DNA from: Phallusia fumigata
Lineage: Eukaryota; Chordata; Ascidiacea; Phlebobranchia; Ascidiidae
Reading direction: 5' to 3'
NCBI GenBank assembly: GCA_008931825.1
Contig: QXVZ01030726.1
Span: 1 to 27,972 of the forward strand
DNA: 27,972 nt
The notes beneath the pieces were generated by a model that was not told where the DNA came from, ran no database searches, and was given only the letters and a program-made list of their open reading frames with translations. Below are positions 1 to 10,460 of the stretch, piece after piece (positions within the stretch are counted from its first letter, which is position 1; each line of letters starts with the position of its first letter). A program made the translations under genes and the position numbers.

Positions 1-3000
1 GTTGGGCATTTTCAACTTTTGCAGGCCGACTAACATTTTGACGTGGCGGCTTCTTTACTCCCACTGAGGGACCATACGCTGCAGCGATTTGTTGATTTCT
101 TGCATTAATTGGTGCCCCCCGAACTTCAAGGTTTTTCAAGCGCTTTTCTATAAATTCAAGAGATTTTTTGAACTTACATATAACACTTATACATATCCTT
201 TATACATATTATGCTTCTAGTATTAAAAAAAATACTAAAAGTGAAAAAGGCTTAGTCCTTTCAGTTAGTCCCAAGAATTGGGTGTTTGTAAAATCAGCCT
301 TAAAACCAGGTAATACTTATTAACAGTGACAAAGAAAGACAATCTTTCTTTAAAAGGCACTGAACTTTTTTAAAATGGTGTCTATTGTTAAAGAAAAGTG
401 CTACATAAACTTTGAGATAACTTTTTTAGTCACACAAATCATTGAAGTAGTATCCTATGTTAAATGATATTAAAACATGACTTTCATTTCTGTTTCCTTA
501 AACCTAATAATTACATTGGTCTCCTTCTGCGCAGCTAATTACTAATGACTTATGCTTTTAAACAAGAACAAGAATCTGACCAGCAAGAGGTTGATATCTG
601 TTGGCCGCACTGGAGGGCCGAGATGGAGGTTTGCGCTTTTGGGCCTTATGCAAAACAGTGTGGCTAAATTCCGATTCATGTTGCTCTGGTGACAGAAATT
701 TCACAGTGAGTGAGGCGACAAAACTCTTTTTCAGAATACTGTTCACTGAAGGGCGCTCTCTTGGGTTTCTCCTGAATAGTTGTGAAACTAAGGAACGGAG
801 GTCGTAGGAGTAGCGAGACGGAACTGGAGGGTAGGAACCTCTGTAAAAATGTCAAATGCAATTCGAAATGTTTGTTTGTAATCCAATTTGAGTTGTGTGT
901 TTTTTCATGGCAACTTAATGAGAGAAGATCAATCAGAAATTAGGCATTGCTGAAACCACAATTAAACATGTATGTAGATTTCATTAGTGGACACAAAAGT
1001 AAACATGCTCAATCAAAGTTTTGTTTTAACGAGAATCCAAATATAAATATAAATAGTTGAGAATCCAAATATAAATAATTAATTATTATTTCACATAAAG
1101 GGTGCAATTCCAAATTTCTTTTGAAAACAAAACATTGGCCCAAATAAATTTTATAATAATTTTAGTTTAGTTTTGGAATAAACACTTAATTTAGATATCA
1201 TACAGAAAATCTGAATTCAAATTTAATGTCTTTGAAAGGTTTGTAATTGGTTACCTTAACCAAAAGAAAAATAATACACATTCTACAGAGTAGAGTAGCA
1301 AATGGTGTTACCACATGAACAGGTTGCACCACATAGAAAACAGTTTCTATGCGACACAGAGAAATTTGATAAACCACAACAGAGTGGTGAAACCAAAACA
1401 AATTGATCAATTGGCGATATTGTCATAGTGGTTTAAACTTTGGGGGATTTTTTGTTGCTAACAAATGAAATGAAAATATAAACATCAGCACAGAATACCC
1501 ACATGTTCATACATGACAATGAGCATGCTATGGTAAACAAAGGAAATCTAACATTCTTGCACACCCATTACCCAACACACCTTTTAGGCCTATTACTGGA
1601 ATATATGTAACATTACTTGTGTACCTGATTATTTTTAGCACCAGGTTCTTCATGTTTCCAGCCTCAAAAGCATGCTTCAAAGTGAGGATCTCGTAGACAA
1701 CACAACCAAGTGCCCAAACATCACTCTTATTGTTGTACGGTTTGTTTTCACAAATCTCGGGGCTCAGGTAGTAGGGTGTACCTAGGTTTAACAACAAAAT
1801 TAAGTTTGTCACTCCTTTCCTATGTTAACTACAAACAATAAAATGGTATTGCCTGCTTAAAATTATACTTAGCTAACAAAATAAAATAAGAAATAATTAT
1901 AATTTATGGTTTTCTTAAAAACAATCCTACCTATACAGGTTCTTGCCAACTCCATTGTGTTATTTAGAACTCGTGCAATTCCAAAGTCACCAAGCTTGAT
2001 AGAGCCACTTCGGCTCAAAAATATGTTCTACAAAAACATATCAATACTACCAGTTAAAAAACTTATAGCTACTGGACAAATATACAACAAACAGCCAATG
2101 CCACATTCAAAATACTTCATAAATAGTCTGGTGAGCCATTATCACCAAGAAACCTAATCCTATGACCAGCATACTGTGAATCATCTATAGTTACAATGTT
2201 TTGGTTGACTACTAATCCCATAAGTGATGTTGCAATCATTGTTTTGATGTCTTTTTTGATGCAGACAAAGCATAAACGATATTTTGAATAATTTTCTTTT
2301 CAAGAAGGTCTATGTGCAAGTGTTTCACATATAAGATTAAAAGGTTTGAATAGACATTACTTCAATATTCATCAGATACATTTTTAAGAGCTGACATTCA
2401 TTTCAAATTAAATCATTGGAATTAAATTTGTAAGGGAAAATTATAATCAGCCTCAATGACACAGATCAATAAACTGTTAATGACACAGTCAGTGATAAAA
2501 TTTTCAGAAAACTTACTGATGTTTTTATATCACGATGTAGAATCTTCCGATCGTGGACATGTTTCAAGGCAAGGCAAATTTGAACAAACCAATCAAGAAC
2601 CTGTCTTTCACTAAACATTACTCCTTTTTGCTTGTTAATTAAAGCATACAAGTCACCACCTTCACAATATTCCATCACAATGTATAACTGTCCATTTTCT
2701 GTAATTTTTCATAATGTTGTTTATTTTCTGTATTTTGCAGACATATTTTAAAACTGCTCTTAAGAACTGTTTACACTGGTAATAAGGTTTTAATCAGTTA
2801 CATTTGACAAATGACTCAACTATATGTTTAAGGTTATTTGTATAAGTTCGGAGATGTAGGACCTATCCATACAAAGTATTGTGGACATGAAATGCAGTTT
2901 TACTTTTAGAAAGATTAGTTTATTGTGTCTTTTCTTTGTCTAAACTTCCCCCTTACTGCGTCCCTATAAGTGGCACAAAATAAGTGCACATAATAATTTT

Positions 3001-3349
3001 TGTATAAGATGATTACATACTAAAATCAAATCAAACCGATGATAAACAATTTTATGCAAACCTTCAAATGATTCAACATATTGCACAATGTTTGGATGCC
3101 GCATTTTTGATAAAACAGCAACTTCTTTTCTCGCTTCATTTCGCTCCTTAGGTTTCATTTGAGAAATTCCAATTTCCTACAAAAAAAATGGTGATAACAT
3201 AAAGCATTTCACCAACAGTTCACTACTATACAAGTGAACACAAAATGTACCTTGACAACAAATTGTTCCCCATTATCCTTTTGTTTCACCAAAATGGCTT
3301 TACCAAATGACCCTTCACCAATTTTCTTCACCTTAATATACTTATCCAT
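1..3349 (-). CDS. NEK1: NIMA-related serine/threonine kinase NEK1-like, N-terminal part (C-terminus outside window)
   Basis: Probable Ser/Thr kinase of the NEK1 family, which acts in cilium and DNA-damage biology (family knowledge). Exons on the minus strand: 3349-3251, 3176-3062, 2698-2517, 2027-1931, 1781-1625, 840-581 and about 147-1. Phases agree throughout. Visible kinase parts: glycine loop GEGSFGKA (residues 11-18), beta-3 Lys33, catalytic HRD with Asp128, DFG with Asp146, activation-loop Thr156 and Thr162 before GTPYYLSPE. These numbers match human NEK1 exactly. After the kinase domain come the family's VNSIL, KFLSP and [10 protein letters not shown] stretches, typical of NEK1 rather than other NEKs. 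The start is the ATG of [16 protein letters not shown]. The join from exon 6 to exon 7 is the weakest: donor at 581/580 and acceptor at 148/147 keep frame, but an acceptor near 176 is possible. The long coiled-coil tail of NEK1 lies left of the window. Confidence 0.93.
841..1624 (-). other. NEK1 intron (784 bp) with a short tandem repeat
   Basis: Non-coding stretch between the fifth and sixth NEK1 exons. It holds an imperfect two-copy direct repeat at about 1031-1080, with units starting GAGAATCCAAATATAAATA. A weak open frame at 1198-1410 has no family resemblance. Nothing else was recognised. Confidence 0.7.
2028..2516 (-). other. NEK1 intron (489 bp), nothing recognised
   Basis: The intron lies between the exon ending in HRDIKTS and the exon starting NIFL. 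Read on the minus strand, the donor is GTAAGT and the acceptor is TTTTTGTAG. The plus-strand open frame at 1906-2157 is antisense to coding sequence and intron and has no support. Confidence 0.7.
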
Positions 3350-4322
3350 GTTTTGTTAGATCATTGTTCGAGTAATTTTACAAACTTGTACTGTAAAAAC
3401 AAGCATGTTGTATTATACTTTACTACAAAGTGGACATAGTTCCAAAAATGTCTACAGATGAACTAATCTAATCAGAAGAAAATGATTACATACACAAAAT
3501 CGTTTCATTAACAGGTACACCATTATTATAACAATATTCATAGTTATTAAGTGTGAATTGCGAACCACTGCCTTTCTGTAAGTACCTTTTAAATATGCAA
3601 TATAAAACCTATTTTTTAGCTGGAACAATAAGTTTGTTATTTGTAGTTAGGTGTCAATCAAAAAAATTATTAAAGGTCTGTTTTAGCTACTTAAAACGTG
3701 CTTTAACTTAATGTAGTCAAGAAATCTGCTGAAATAAAAAATCAATAAAAACCAGTAACAGCAACGGTAACGACCAAATAACAGAATTAAAACATTTTTG
3801 TCATTGCAACAAATAGTGCCAGCCGCTACCAGACAACCAGACATTATGTAAAGTCCAAATTTACACAAAACGTCACTACCAGCGTCACGTTACCAGAACA
3901 ACTATAAATTTGTTTTGGCGTCCAAAAATTTATAAGCACACACTGCCACCAAGCGGGAGATTTAAATGTTTTTTTTGTCCCTGGGGATTTTTACTTCAGA
4001 AGAAAATTGTTTTGGATCAACCGTAATAAAACCAGTAGAACGCAGAGGAATTTCTATTAAACAAAACAGAGCGGTTTACGAATATTCAACTCTACCAAAA
4101 AACACGAAATTTTGTGTCTGGCGTCCTGTGTTGCATTTTCACATGTACTGTTTAAAAATAAGACTCCTCATGCATGCCTCTTCTTGGAAACTCCACACTA
4201 TTGCATTTTAGTCTTTTTATCGTGTTTTAAACTACCACAAATATAAAGTTTTAACTTTACATATCACAGCACTTATGTTGATAGGCATTTCATGATACTA
4301 GCACTGGAATGAAAATTGTGCA
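3350..4322. promoter_or_regulatory. Divergent NEK1 / MSL3 intergenic region, probable shared promoter
   Basis: The two start codons point away from each other and are 973 bp apart. Both promoters and any 5' untranslated exons must lie here, or be replaced by trans-splicing, which is common in ascidians. No convincing TATA box was seen. Open frames at 3683-3868 (minus) and 3966-4211 (plus) look like chance: they are rich in stops in neighbouring frames and match no family I know. The role as a bidirectional promoter is inferred from geometry only. Confidence 0.5.
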
Positions 4323-7300
4323 ATGAAACCCAAGTTTACAGTTGGTGAGCGTGTGCTATGCTTTGAGCCGGACAGATCTAAAGCCAGAGTTCTTTATGAT
4401 GCAAAGGTTTGTTTTCATTACTATATCTGCAACTGTGTATTATGATATACCACCTTTTGGCATTTGTCATCTATTTGAAGTGTGTTTTACTATGTTTGCA
4501 TTTGTTCATTAATAGATTCTTGATGTTGATTTTGTACGGGATGGAAAATCTAAAAAAGAGCCTGAATACAAAGTTCATTTTCAGGTTGGGATATAAGGAT
4601 AAATAAAGTTCATTAACATTTTATTTACAAGCTATGTTGTAAGTGACCAGAACTTAAAGCTCTAACCTTACGTTTTTTTTTTTTTGCTTCGAGGTGTAAA
4701 AGTGCAGAATGTATGATACCTTTTTCTTTAGGTTAAACTTTTGCATTTAGGACGGCCTTTTTTGTTAATTTTGCTCATGATTAAGTTGGTATAGTTAACC
4801 AACCAAACATGTGCTAAACAAGGACACAGGAGTTTTAGTTTCGCTTATAACCTCCCACTCTGTGATTGCAATGTGGCTGCACTTTTTTCATTAGGGTTGG
4901 AACAGTGCATGGGACAGATGGGCGGATGAGACATATGTACTAAAAAACAATGAGGAGAACAAGAAGTTGCAGAGAAAGTTGGCAAGAAGAGCTATTCGAC
5001 AACTGTATGCAATTTACAATCAAGAGTTAAAATGTGTTTATTAAACCCAAATATGCTTTTACAGAAAAGTGCATGGTCGTAAAAAAGTGCATCTTCCAGG
5101 TGTTGCAAGTGTGCTGAAGAATCCCCCACCTGATGACGAGTCTTCAGGTAATTTATGCACTTGTTATTTTGCAGTAAAATTAAAAAAAATATGATTTCGA
5201 TGTGACAATATTCCAATATGTCACAGATTCAGATTGTAGTATCAACAGCGACCATATGAGAACCTATTTTCCTGATGATATTCAAGAATCTGACAGCAGT
5301 TGCCAATCTCCACAGATTGTATGTTGTGAGATGGTTGAAGTTAATTATGTCCCAAACTTTAACCTATTAGTTTTTTGAGTGCAGTTTGTCTGGCGATTAC
5401 ATTTTAAATGTCTAAGTTAAGTGAAATTGTAAGCCATTGAGTTAGGTCAAAAGGGGAATCAAAAGTCTTTTGATTTGTGAGTTTTTGGTTGGGTCAGTTA
5501 TTCCAGAACCAACACTTCAGTTCATTAGTTATAACATGAATGACCAAGTTGTTTAAAAGGTAAATTTCTTGTTTTTTACAAAAATGGTATAAGTTTTGGT
5601 GTACTTAGAAACGAAGGAGACGCAGATCAACTGCAACTTCAAAAAAAAGTGATGACACACCTGGATGTAGTAATGAAACTTTCTTCCCCGATTTGCCTTC
5701 AGTGCAACCTGTGCCATCCACTCCAATAGCATTTACAAGGAAACCACTACAAATTGATATTCCGCATTCACTGCTTCAGCGACTACAGGATGATGCCATT
5801 ATGGTGAAAAGCAGAAATATGGTAAGAGACTTTGTACATGGTAAAGGCAAAAAATATTAAACAAATTCAAAACTGTAAATAATGTCTGGGAAAGCTTAAC
5901 AGACTTTGGATTATTTTATCAAGTTATCTGTCTCACCACAAAAAGAATGAGAAGTTACTTTTCTGAGGGCTTTGTTTTGTATTTCTGCTTGTTGCTGGTT
6001 ATTCCTATTTTCATAGTTTTAGAACAAAGAACATAAAACTTTACTGGTGTTTTTATGTTTGTTTTTTTGCAGTTGGTTGAACTGCCTGCCAAGCTCAATA
6101 TTGTTCAAATACTTGAGAATTATGTCAAATATTTTGCCCTCAATGTTGCCCAACTGCCATCATCAGAAAAACATCTCAAAGTAACACAACCTCCAATGGA
6201 GATTCCACCTCCTGACAAAAAGTATGACATGTATAATATGTGTTACAAAAGTGACCTTAAAATAAAACGTATTGTTGCTTGTCATGTGGATTGCTTTTTT
6301 AAACATAAACTAAAAGAACAGTAGAACACAAAACGTTCCATTTACAAAACATTTGTAAACCATACTTTTGCAATTTTTTTTCTTTTCCAGTTTAAATTTG
6401 TGCAAGGAAACATGTGAAGATATTCGGATTGTTTTTGATTTTATGCTGCCCATTATCTTGCTGTATTATTGTGAACGAAATCAATGTAAAGAACTTGCTG
6501 CCAAGGCTGTTATCACACAACAATCTTCAAAACAAGAAGAGTTGCTAAGGTGTGGTGCCTGTTGCATGTTAACTCATTTTTTTGATTCTTAATTGAAATG
6601 TATTTATTTACCTAAAGTATTTCTTACATCATCCAACTACAATGTTCAGATTAAAGCTGGCTATATTTCTGAGGTTCAAGTTTAAAAATGTTTGTTTAAA
6701 ATATTAGGTCTATGGGTTATACGATAACATGTAGTCTTTAAAATGTACTTTAATTAAAGATACAGCTTTTGAATGATGAATTTCTTGTTATTGTATTTTT
6801 AGAAAACCAGTTGTTGAAACAACACCTGTAAAAGTGGGATTTGTCAAGGATGATAATACCCCTAGTATGGAACAACTAACAATTAAAGGTTGTCATTTTT
6901 TTGTTTTTTAGCGTTACGTTAGCAATCCTAAAGTTGTTGATTGTGTATGACAGCTTCATCATCTGATGCCCAACCCAATACCACAGGTAACAAGAAAAAG
7001 AAACTCTCACCATTATCCAAAGGAAAACCAAGGTAGGAATAAAAATTTGAAAAAAATACCTTTCTTTCCTCTTTGATTTGATACCTCAAAAATGTTTTGT
7101 TTGTTTGTTCATTTCATACTTATTTTTTTGTGGCAAAGGGGTATGCAAGTGCAGGGCAACTGCAGCATCGAGCTACAAAGTGCACATGTAAACTGGCCTC
7201 TTACAGATTGTAAAATTTAGCCCAGAAAACGCAGAAGCATAAAGCAGTGACATTATCAACATGGCATGCAAAGTCTCTAATATTTTGACATAGTTTGTAA

Positions 7301-9629
7301 ACTGGCACACTGTACTCAAAAGGTTGCCGGACCCTTTGTCATTGATCATGACAATGGGGCTATCCATTTACAGTTTGATAATGTTATCGTCTATATATTT
7401 CTGTTGTAATTTGCTCAGGCAGCTAATACTCAGGTTTTGAAAACAACAGTGCCCAAATTTTAAAAGCTGCAAACATATTAATTGACAACTTGGCAATTTT
7501 CATTGAATAGAAACCCTCAAAGTTTTCAGTATTTGTGCTTGCTTTTAGAAAGAAAACAGCTGAAGAGCAAATCATAGAAGAAACTCACATGTATCTAATT
7601 CCTGATCAACCCAAATTGGATCGTACTGGATTAGCAAATGATTCTCAAGGGCGCAGAAGATCAAGTAGATTGTCACATCACCTTTATTCACCTGAGAGCA
7701 GTCATGATGAAATGGTGGGTTATATGTTTGTGTCTTAAAAGAGGCAGAAATTTAGAATAGTTTGTCTTGAGACCTTTGGCATGGGCAGAACCCCAAATTG
7801 GTTTTCACCAGTCATCCATATATCTGGGTACTTTTAAACTGCATTTTTGATAATTTTTGTTGAATGCCTATACCCTAATTTTAGCAAAAAAAACAACAAC
7901 ATTTTAGATTTCACCACCGATGTCGCCAGAGAGTCACACAACGGAAACTGAGACAACTGCTGCAATACGAAGTAAGGAATTTTTACCATTTGTTTTGTAA
8001 GATTCCTAAGACTGTGTGTATTTTAGGTCCACAAAACTTGGAAGACAAGCTGCAAAATGATGTAAAAATCTCTGTGGAAACGATTGTATTTCTTCGTCCA
8101 CCAACCAATCATAAACATGGAGTGCTGATCCAAGACCATGGATCGAATTCGCCTTTGCCTCTTTTGTGTAGACAAAAAGACAGGTTAGAAGTCAAGGACT
8201 GTTTTCATTTTATTGCTCCTCCAGTTTTTGTTTTTAAATCCAAACTGTTTTGTCCTGTGCTTGTGGTGTTTGAATCAAGTACTTAAAAATATGTGAACTT
8301 ATTTCCACACAAAAAATAAAGTCACCCAACAATTTAAAAATAGTTCCAACAAAAGTAGCATATATTTCAATATTCAATTTAAAGCTTTCTGAAAGTATCA
8401 TCCCAACTATTTCATAGCACAACTCTTTGTTGTTTAGATACAGTTGCACATCAGACAAGATAACAACAACCGAAATGTGCCAGGAAGCGTTTGTTGGAAG
8501 TGCAGGTGATGATGTGAAGCGGGCAGTTCAACTTTCACAGGTAAGATTGATTGTAATACTTTGTAATGGCGTTTATGCTAATATAGAGGTAAATAGAGTG
8601 TCGTAGCTCTTTCACAAGGTAAAAAGNAGCAAAAGATAAAGTCACCCAACAAATTAAGAATAGTTCTAACAGAAGTAGCATATATTTCATTGTTCAATTT
8701 AAAGCTTTCTGAAAGTATGATCCCAACTATTTCATAGCACAACTCTTTGTTGTTTAGATACAGTTGCACATCAGACAAGATAACACCAACCGAAATGTGC
8801 CAGGAAGCGTTTGTTGGAAGTGCAGGTGATGATGTGAAGCGGGCAGTTCAACTTTCACAGGTAAGATTGATTGTAATACTTTGTAATGGCGTTTATGCTA
8901 ATATAGAGGTAAATAGAGTGTCGTAGCTCTTTCACAAGGTAAAAAGAGTGTCGAAGCACTTGTTTGTTACATCTACAAATCTTTTGTTTTAGGTTTGGAA
9001 ATGGAAACTTGTTTCTCAAGACTATCGGCCGGTAGATGGCGCCAATGTGCCATGTTCGATGATTTACGGAATTCACCATTTCCTTCGACTGTTTGGTAAG
9101 GTTTTTGTCACTTGCTTTGTGGCCTACACACTAACTATGTTGTTTTGCAGTAAAACTGCCAGACATATTTGCACGAATGAACATCCCCGACCATAAAATG
9201 AAAGTGATAGTCAAACAGCTTCATCAGATGCTAAAGTAAGGAGCAAAAGGGTTTTGTTATACTGGTGCACCAAAGTTTTGGGGCTTAACATTTCGGACAA
9301 AGCCAAATTTTTAAAAATTCGGTTAGAGCCGAAATTTCAAAGTACGACAACATCTTCAGCAAAAATGTTTTTCGTGTAACGTAGTTTTTGTTGCATTTTG
9401 CAAAACTTAATATCTTAAAAACCTGCTTATAGACAAGTGCATACAGATAGCATGAAAAACCAAGTTGTAACAGCCTATATAACTTGTTGCAAGTCTCAAA
9501 CAAATATTTTGTTGTACATCTGTCAACAACGAACCAATTTTTTCGTGTCCTGACAGATTCATTGCTGAATACGAACGGGAGATTTTCAGCTACAGTGGTG
9601 CATATGTTGAAAACACGACGACAACCTGA
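4323..9629 (+). CDS. MSL3: MSL3-like chromo-barrel / MRG-domain protein, complete
   Basis: Likely chromatin-reader subunit of the MSL histone H4K16 acetyltransferase complex. Exons: 4323-4406, 4516-4584, 4895-5004, 5065-5147, 5227-5318, 5609-5821, 6073-6221, 6391-6549, 6803-6888, 6954-7032, 7549-7714, 7908-7971, 8027-8183, 8438-8540 (or its copy 8758-8860), 8993-9095, 9151-9235, 9557-9629. With one copy of exon 14 the total is 1875 nt, an exact frame of 624 residues. The chromo barrel (residues 1-75) has [18 protein letters not shown] and [12 protein letters not shown]. Tyr25, Phe50, Trp53 and Trp57 align with the aromatic methyl-lysine cage of human MSL3. The first half of the MRG domain starts near residue 195 ([46 protein letters not shown]). 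A Ser/Lys-rich insertion follows (about 320-500), then the second half ([37 protein letters not shown]). MRG15 was considered, but the split MRG domain and the chromo barrel favour MSL3. Confidence 0.95.
7033..7548 (+). other. MSL3 intron (516 bp) with a possible hAT-like remnant
   Basis: The intron separates exons 10 and 11, both with clear GT/AG ends. Its middle part (about 7160-7345) ends in GGTTGCCGGACCC preceded by GGCACACTGTACTC. Read on the minus strand this resembles a hAT-type terminal repeat (GGGTCCGGCAACC followed by GTGTGCCA). No target-site duplication could be found. The minus-strand open frame at 7173-7367 lies in this repeat-like part and is not called a gene. Confidence 0.4.
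8308..8626. repeat. Left copy of a 319 bp duplication at a contig join (contains MSL3 exon 14)
   Basis: This stretch recurs at 8628-8946 with the same length and a few base changes. It includes intron sequence, the 103 bp exon 8438-8540 and the following donor. Between the copies lies one N at 8627, so the duplication looks like two unmerged contig ends. Confidence 0.85.
8628..8946. repeat. Right copy of the 319 bp duplication (second MSL3 exon 14, 8758-8860)
   Basis: The right copy continues straight into the intron before exon 15, while the left copy stops at the N. The second exon copy encodes SDKITPTEM where the first has SDKITTTEM. Because the exon is 103 nt, including both copies would shift the frame of the MRG domain. 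Confidence 0.85.
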
Positions 9630-10460
9630 TTTTTTCTCCTCTTCTTAAGCTCCTCCCTGCCCATTTATAATGTTGCAACCAGTAAAATTACATTGCCGGC
9701 TTATTGGAATTCCTGAGCAGTCTACGTTGCGAGATAGCAAACTTAAAAATCGATAGCTGATATAAAAGGCGAAATTAGGTTTATTTTGATATCAGTTAGA
9801 CAGCGAAGTGCTTTATTTCATGTCAAATTATATGGTTCAGATAGGTTGAACACGCTGCTTAGAAACTGGCAAAACCATGACTTGAACGAATCTAGTAATG
9901 TTTCTGAGAGCTTCGAGTTTTCATCAAAGCCTCCACGTATTGATAGTAAAATAGTGTGAACGAAGCGATCACCCACTTGTAGTTGTAGGCTGCAAAGTTG
10001 AAGGCTTTGTAGGGCACAATTTCTGTAGCAGTAAGCCTAATGATAACAGTGTCCTTTGAGCACTGCTTTTGTACTTTGCTGTGAACTTTGGGTCTATCTC
10101 AAAGTGGAGTGTCTATAAGTTATCAGAGATAACGAAATACTGAGTTTCGATCTGTGGTCGCAGAAAAGATAAATCATAATTCCTGCAAAAATAGTTACTG
10201 TAGACCACACAGAAATATGCGTCGAGCATCCACAGACTGTGTGCCCACATGTCAACGGCCTAGAAGGGGCCACATAACGTTCGGTTCTGAAATAGGCCAT
10301 NGTATATGTTGACATTAGCTTGTTAAAAACGAGTTCTCCGAGCAGAGATAATGTAGATTGTTGAAAGTCTTTTGTTGTTTTTTGAGATATAATTGAATTT
10401 CAATTGTTATACTTTAGGACTAGGAACAGTTCTGCCTTTAAGTCTGAGTTGAAGATAAAG
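9630..10460 (+). promoter_or_regulatory. MSL3 / cyclase intergenic region with a TATA-plus-initiator candidate
   Basis: This 831 bp spacer lies between the MSL3 stop and the cyclase ATG. TATAAAAGG at 9761-9769 is followed by TCAGTT at 9792-9797. The A at 9794 would be the start site, 33 bp after the first T of the TATA box, a standard core-promoter spacing. It would give a 5' leader of about 670 nt. No AATAAA or ATTAAA was seen here for the end of MSL3. A single N sits at 10301, with no repeat around it. The minus-strand open frame that crosses it is not supported. Confidence 0.45.
10301..10301. other. Single-N join without flanking duplication
   Basis: This is the only one of the eight N positions where I see no direct repeat of the flanks. 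It may be a true small gap. Confidence 0.8.

Noticed and set aside
601-807. Open frame on the plus strand
   Set aside because: It lies antisense to the sixth NEK1 exon, whose translation matches the family (VNSIL, KFLSP); it is a shadow.
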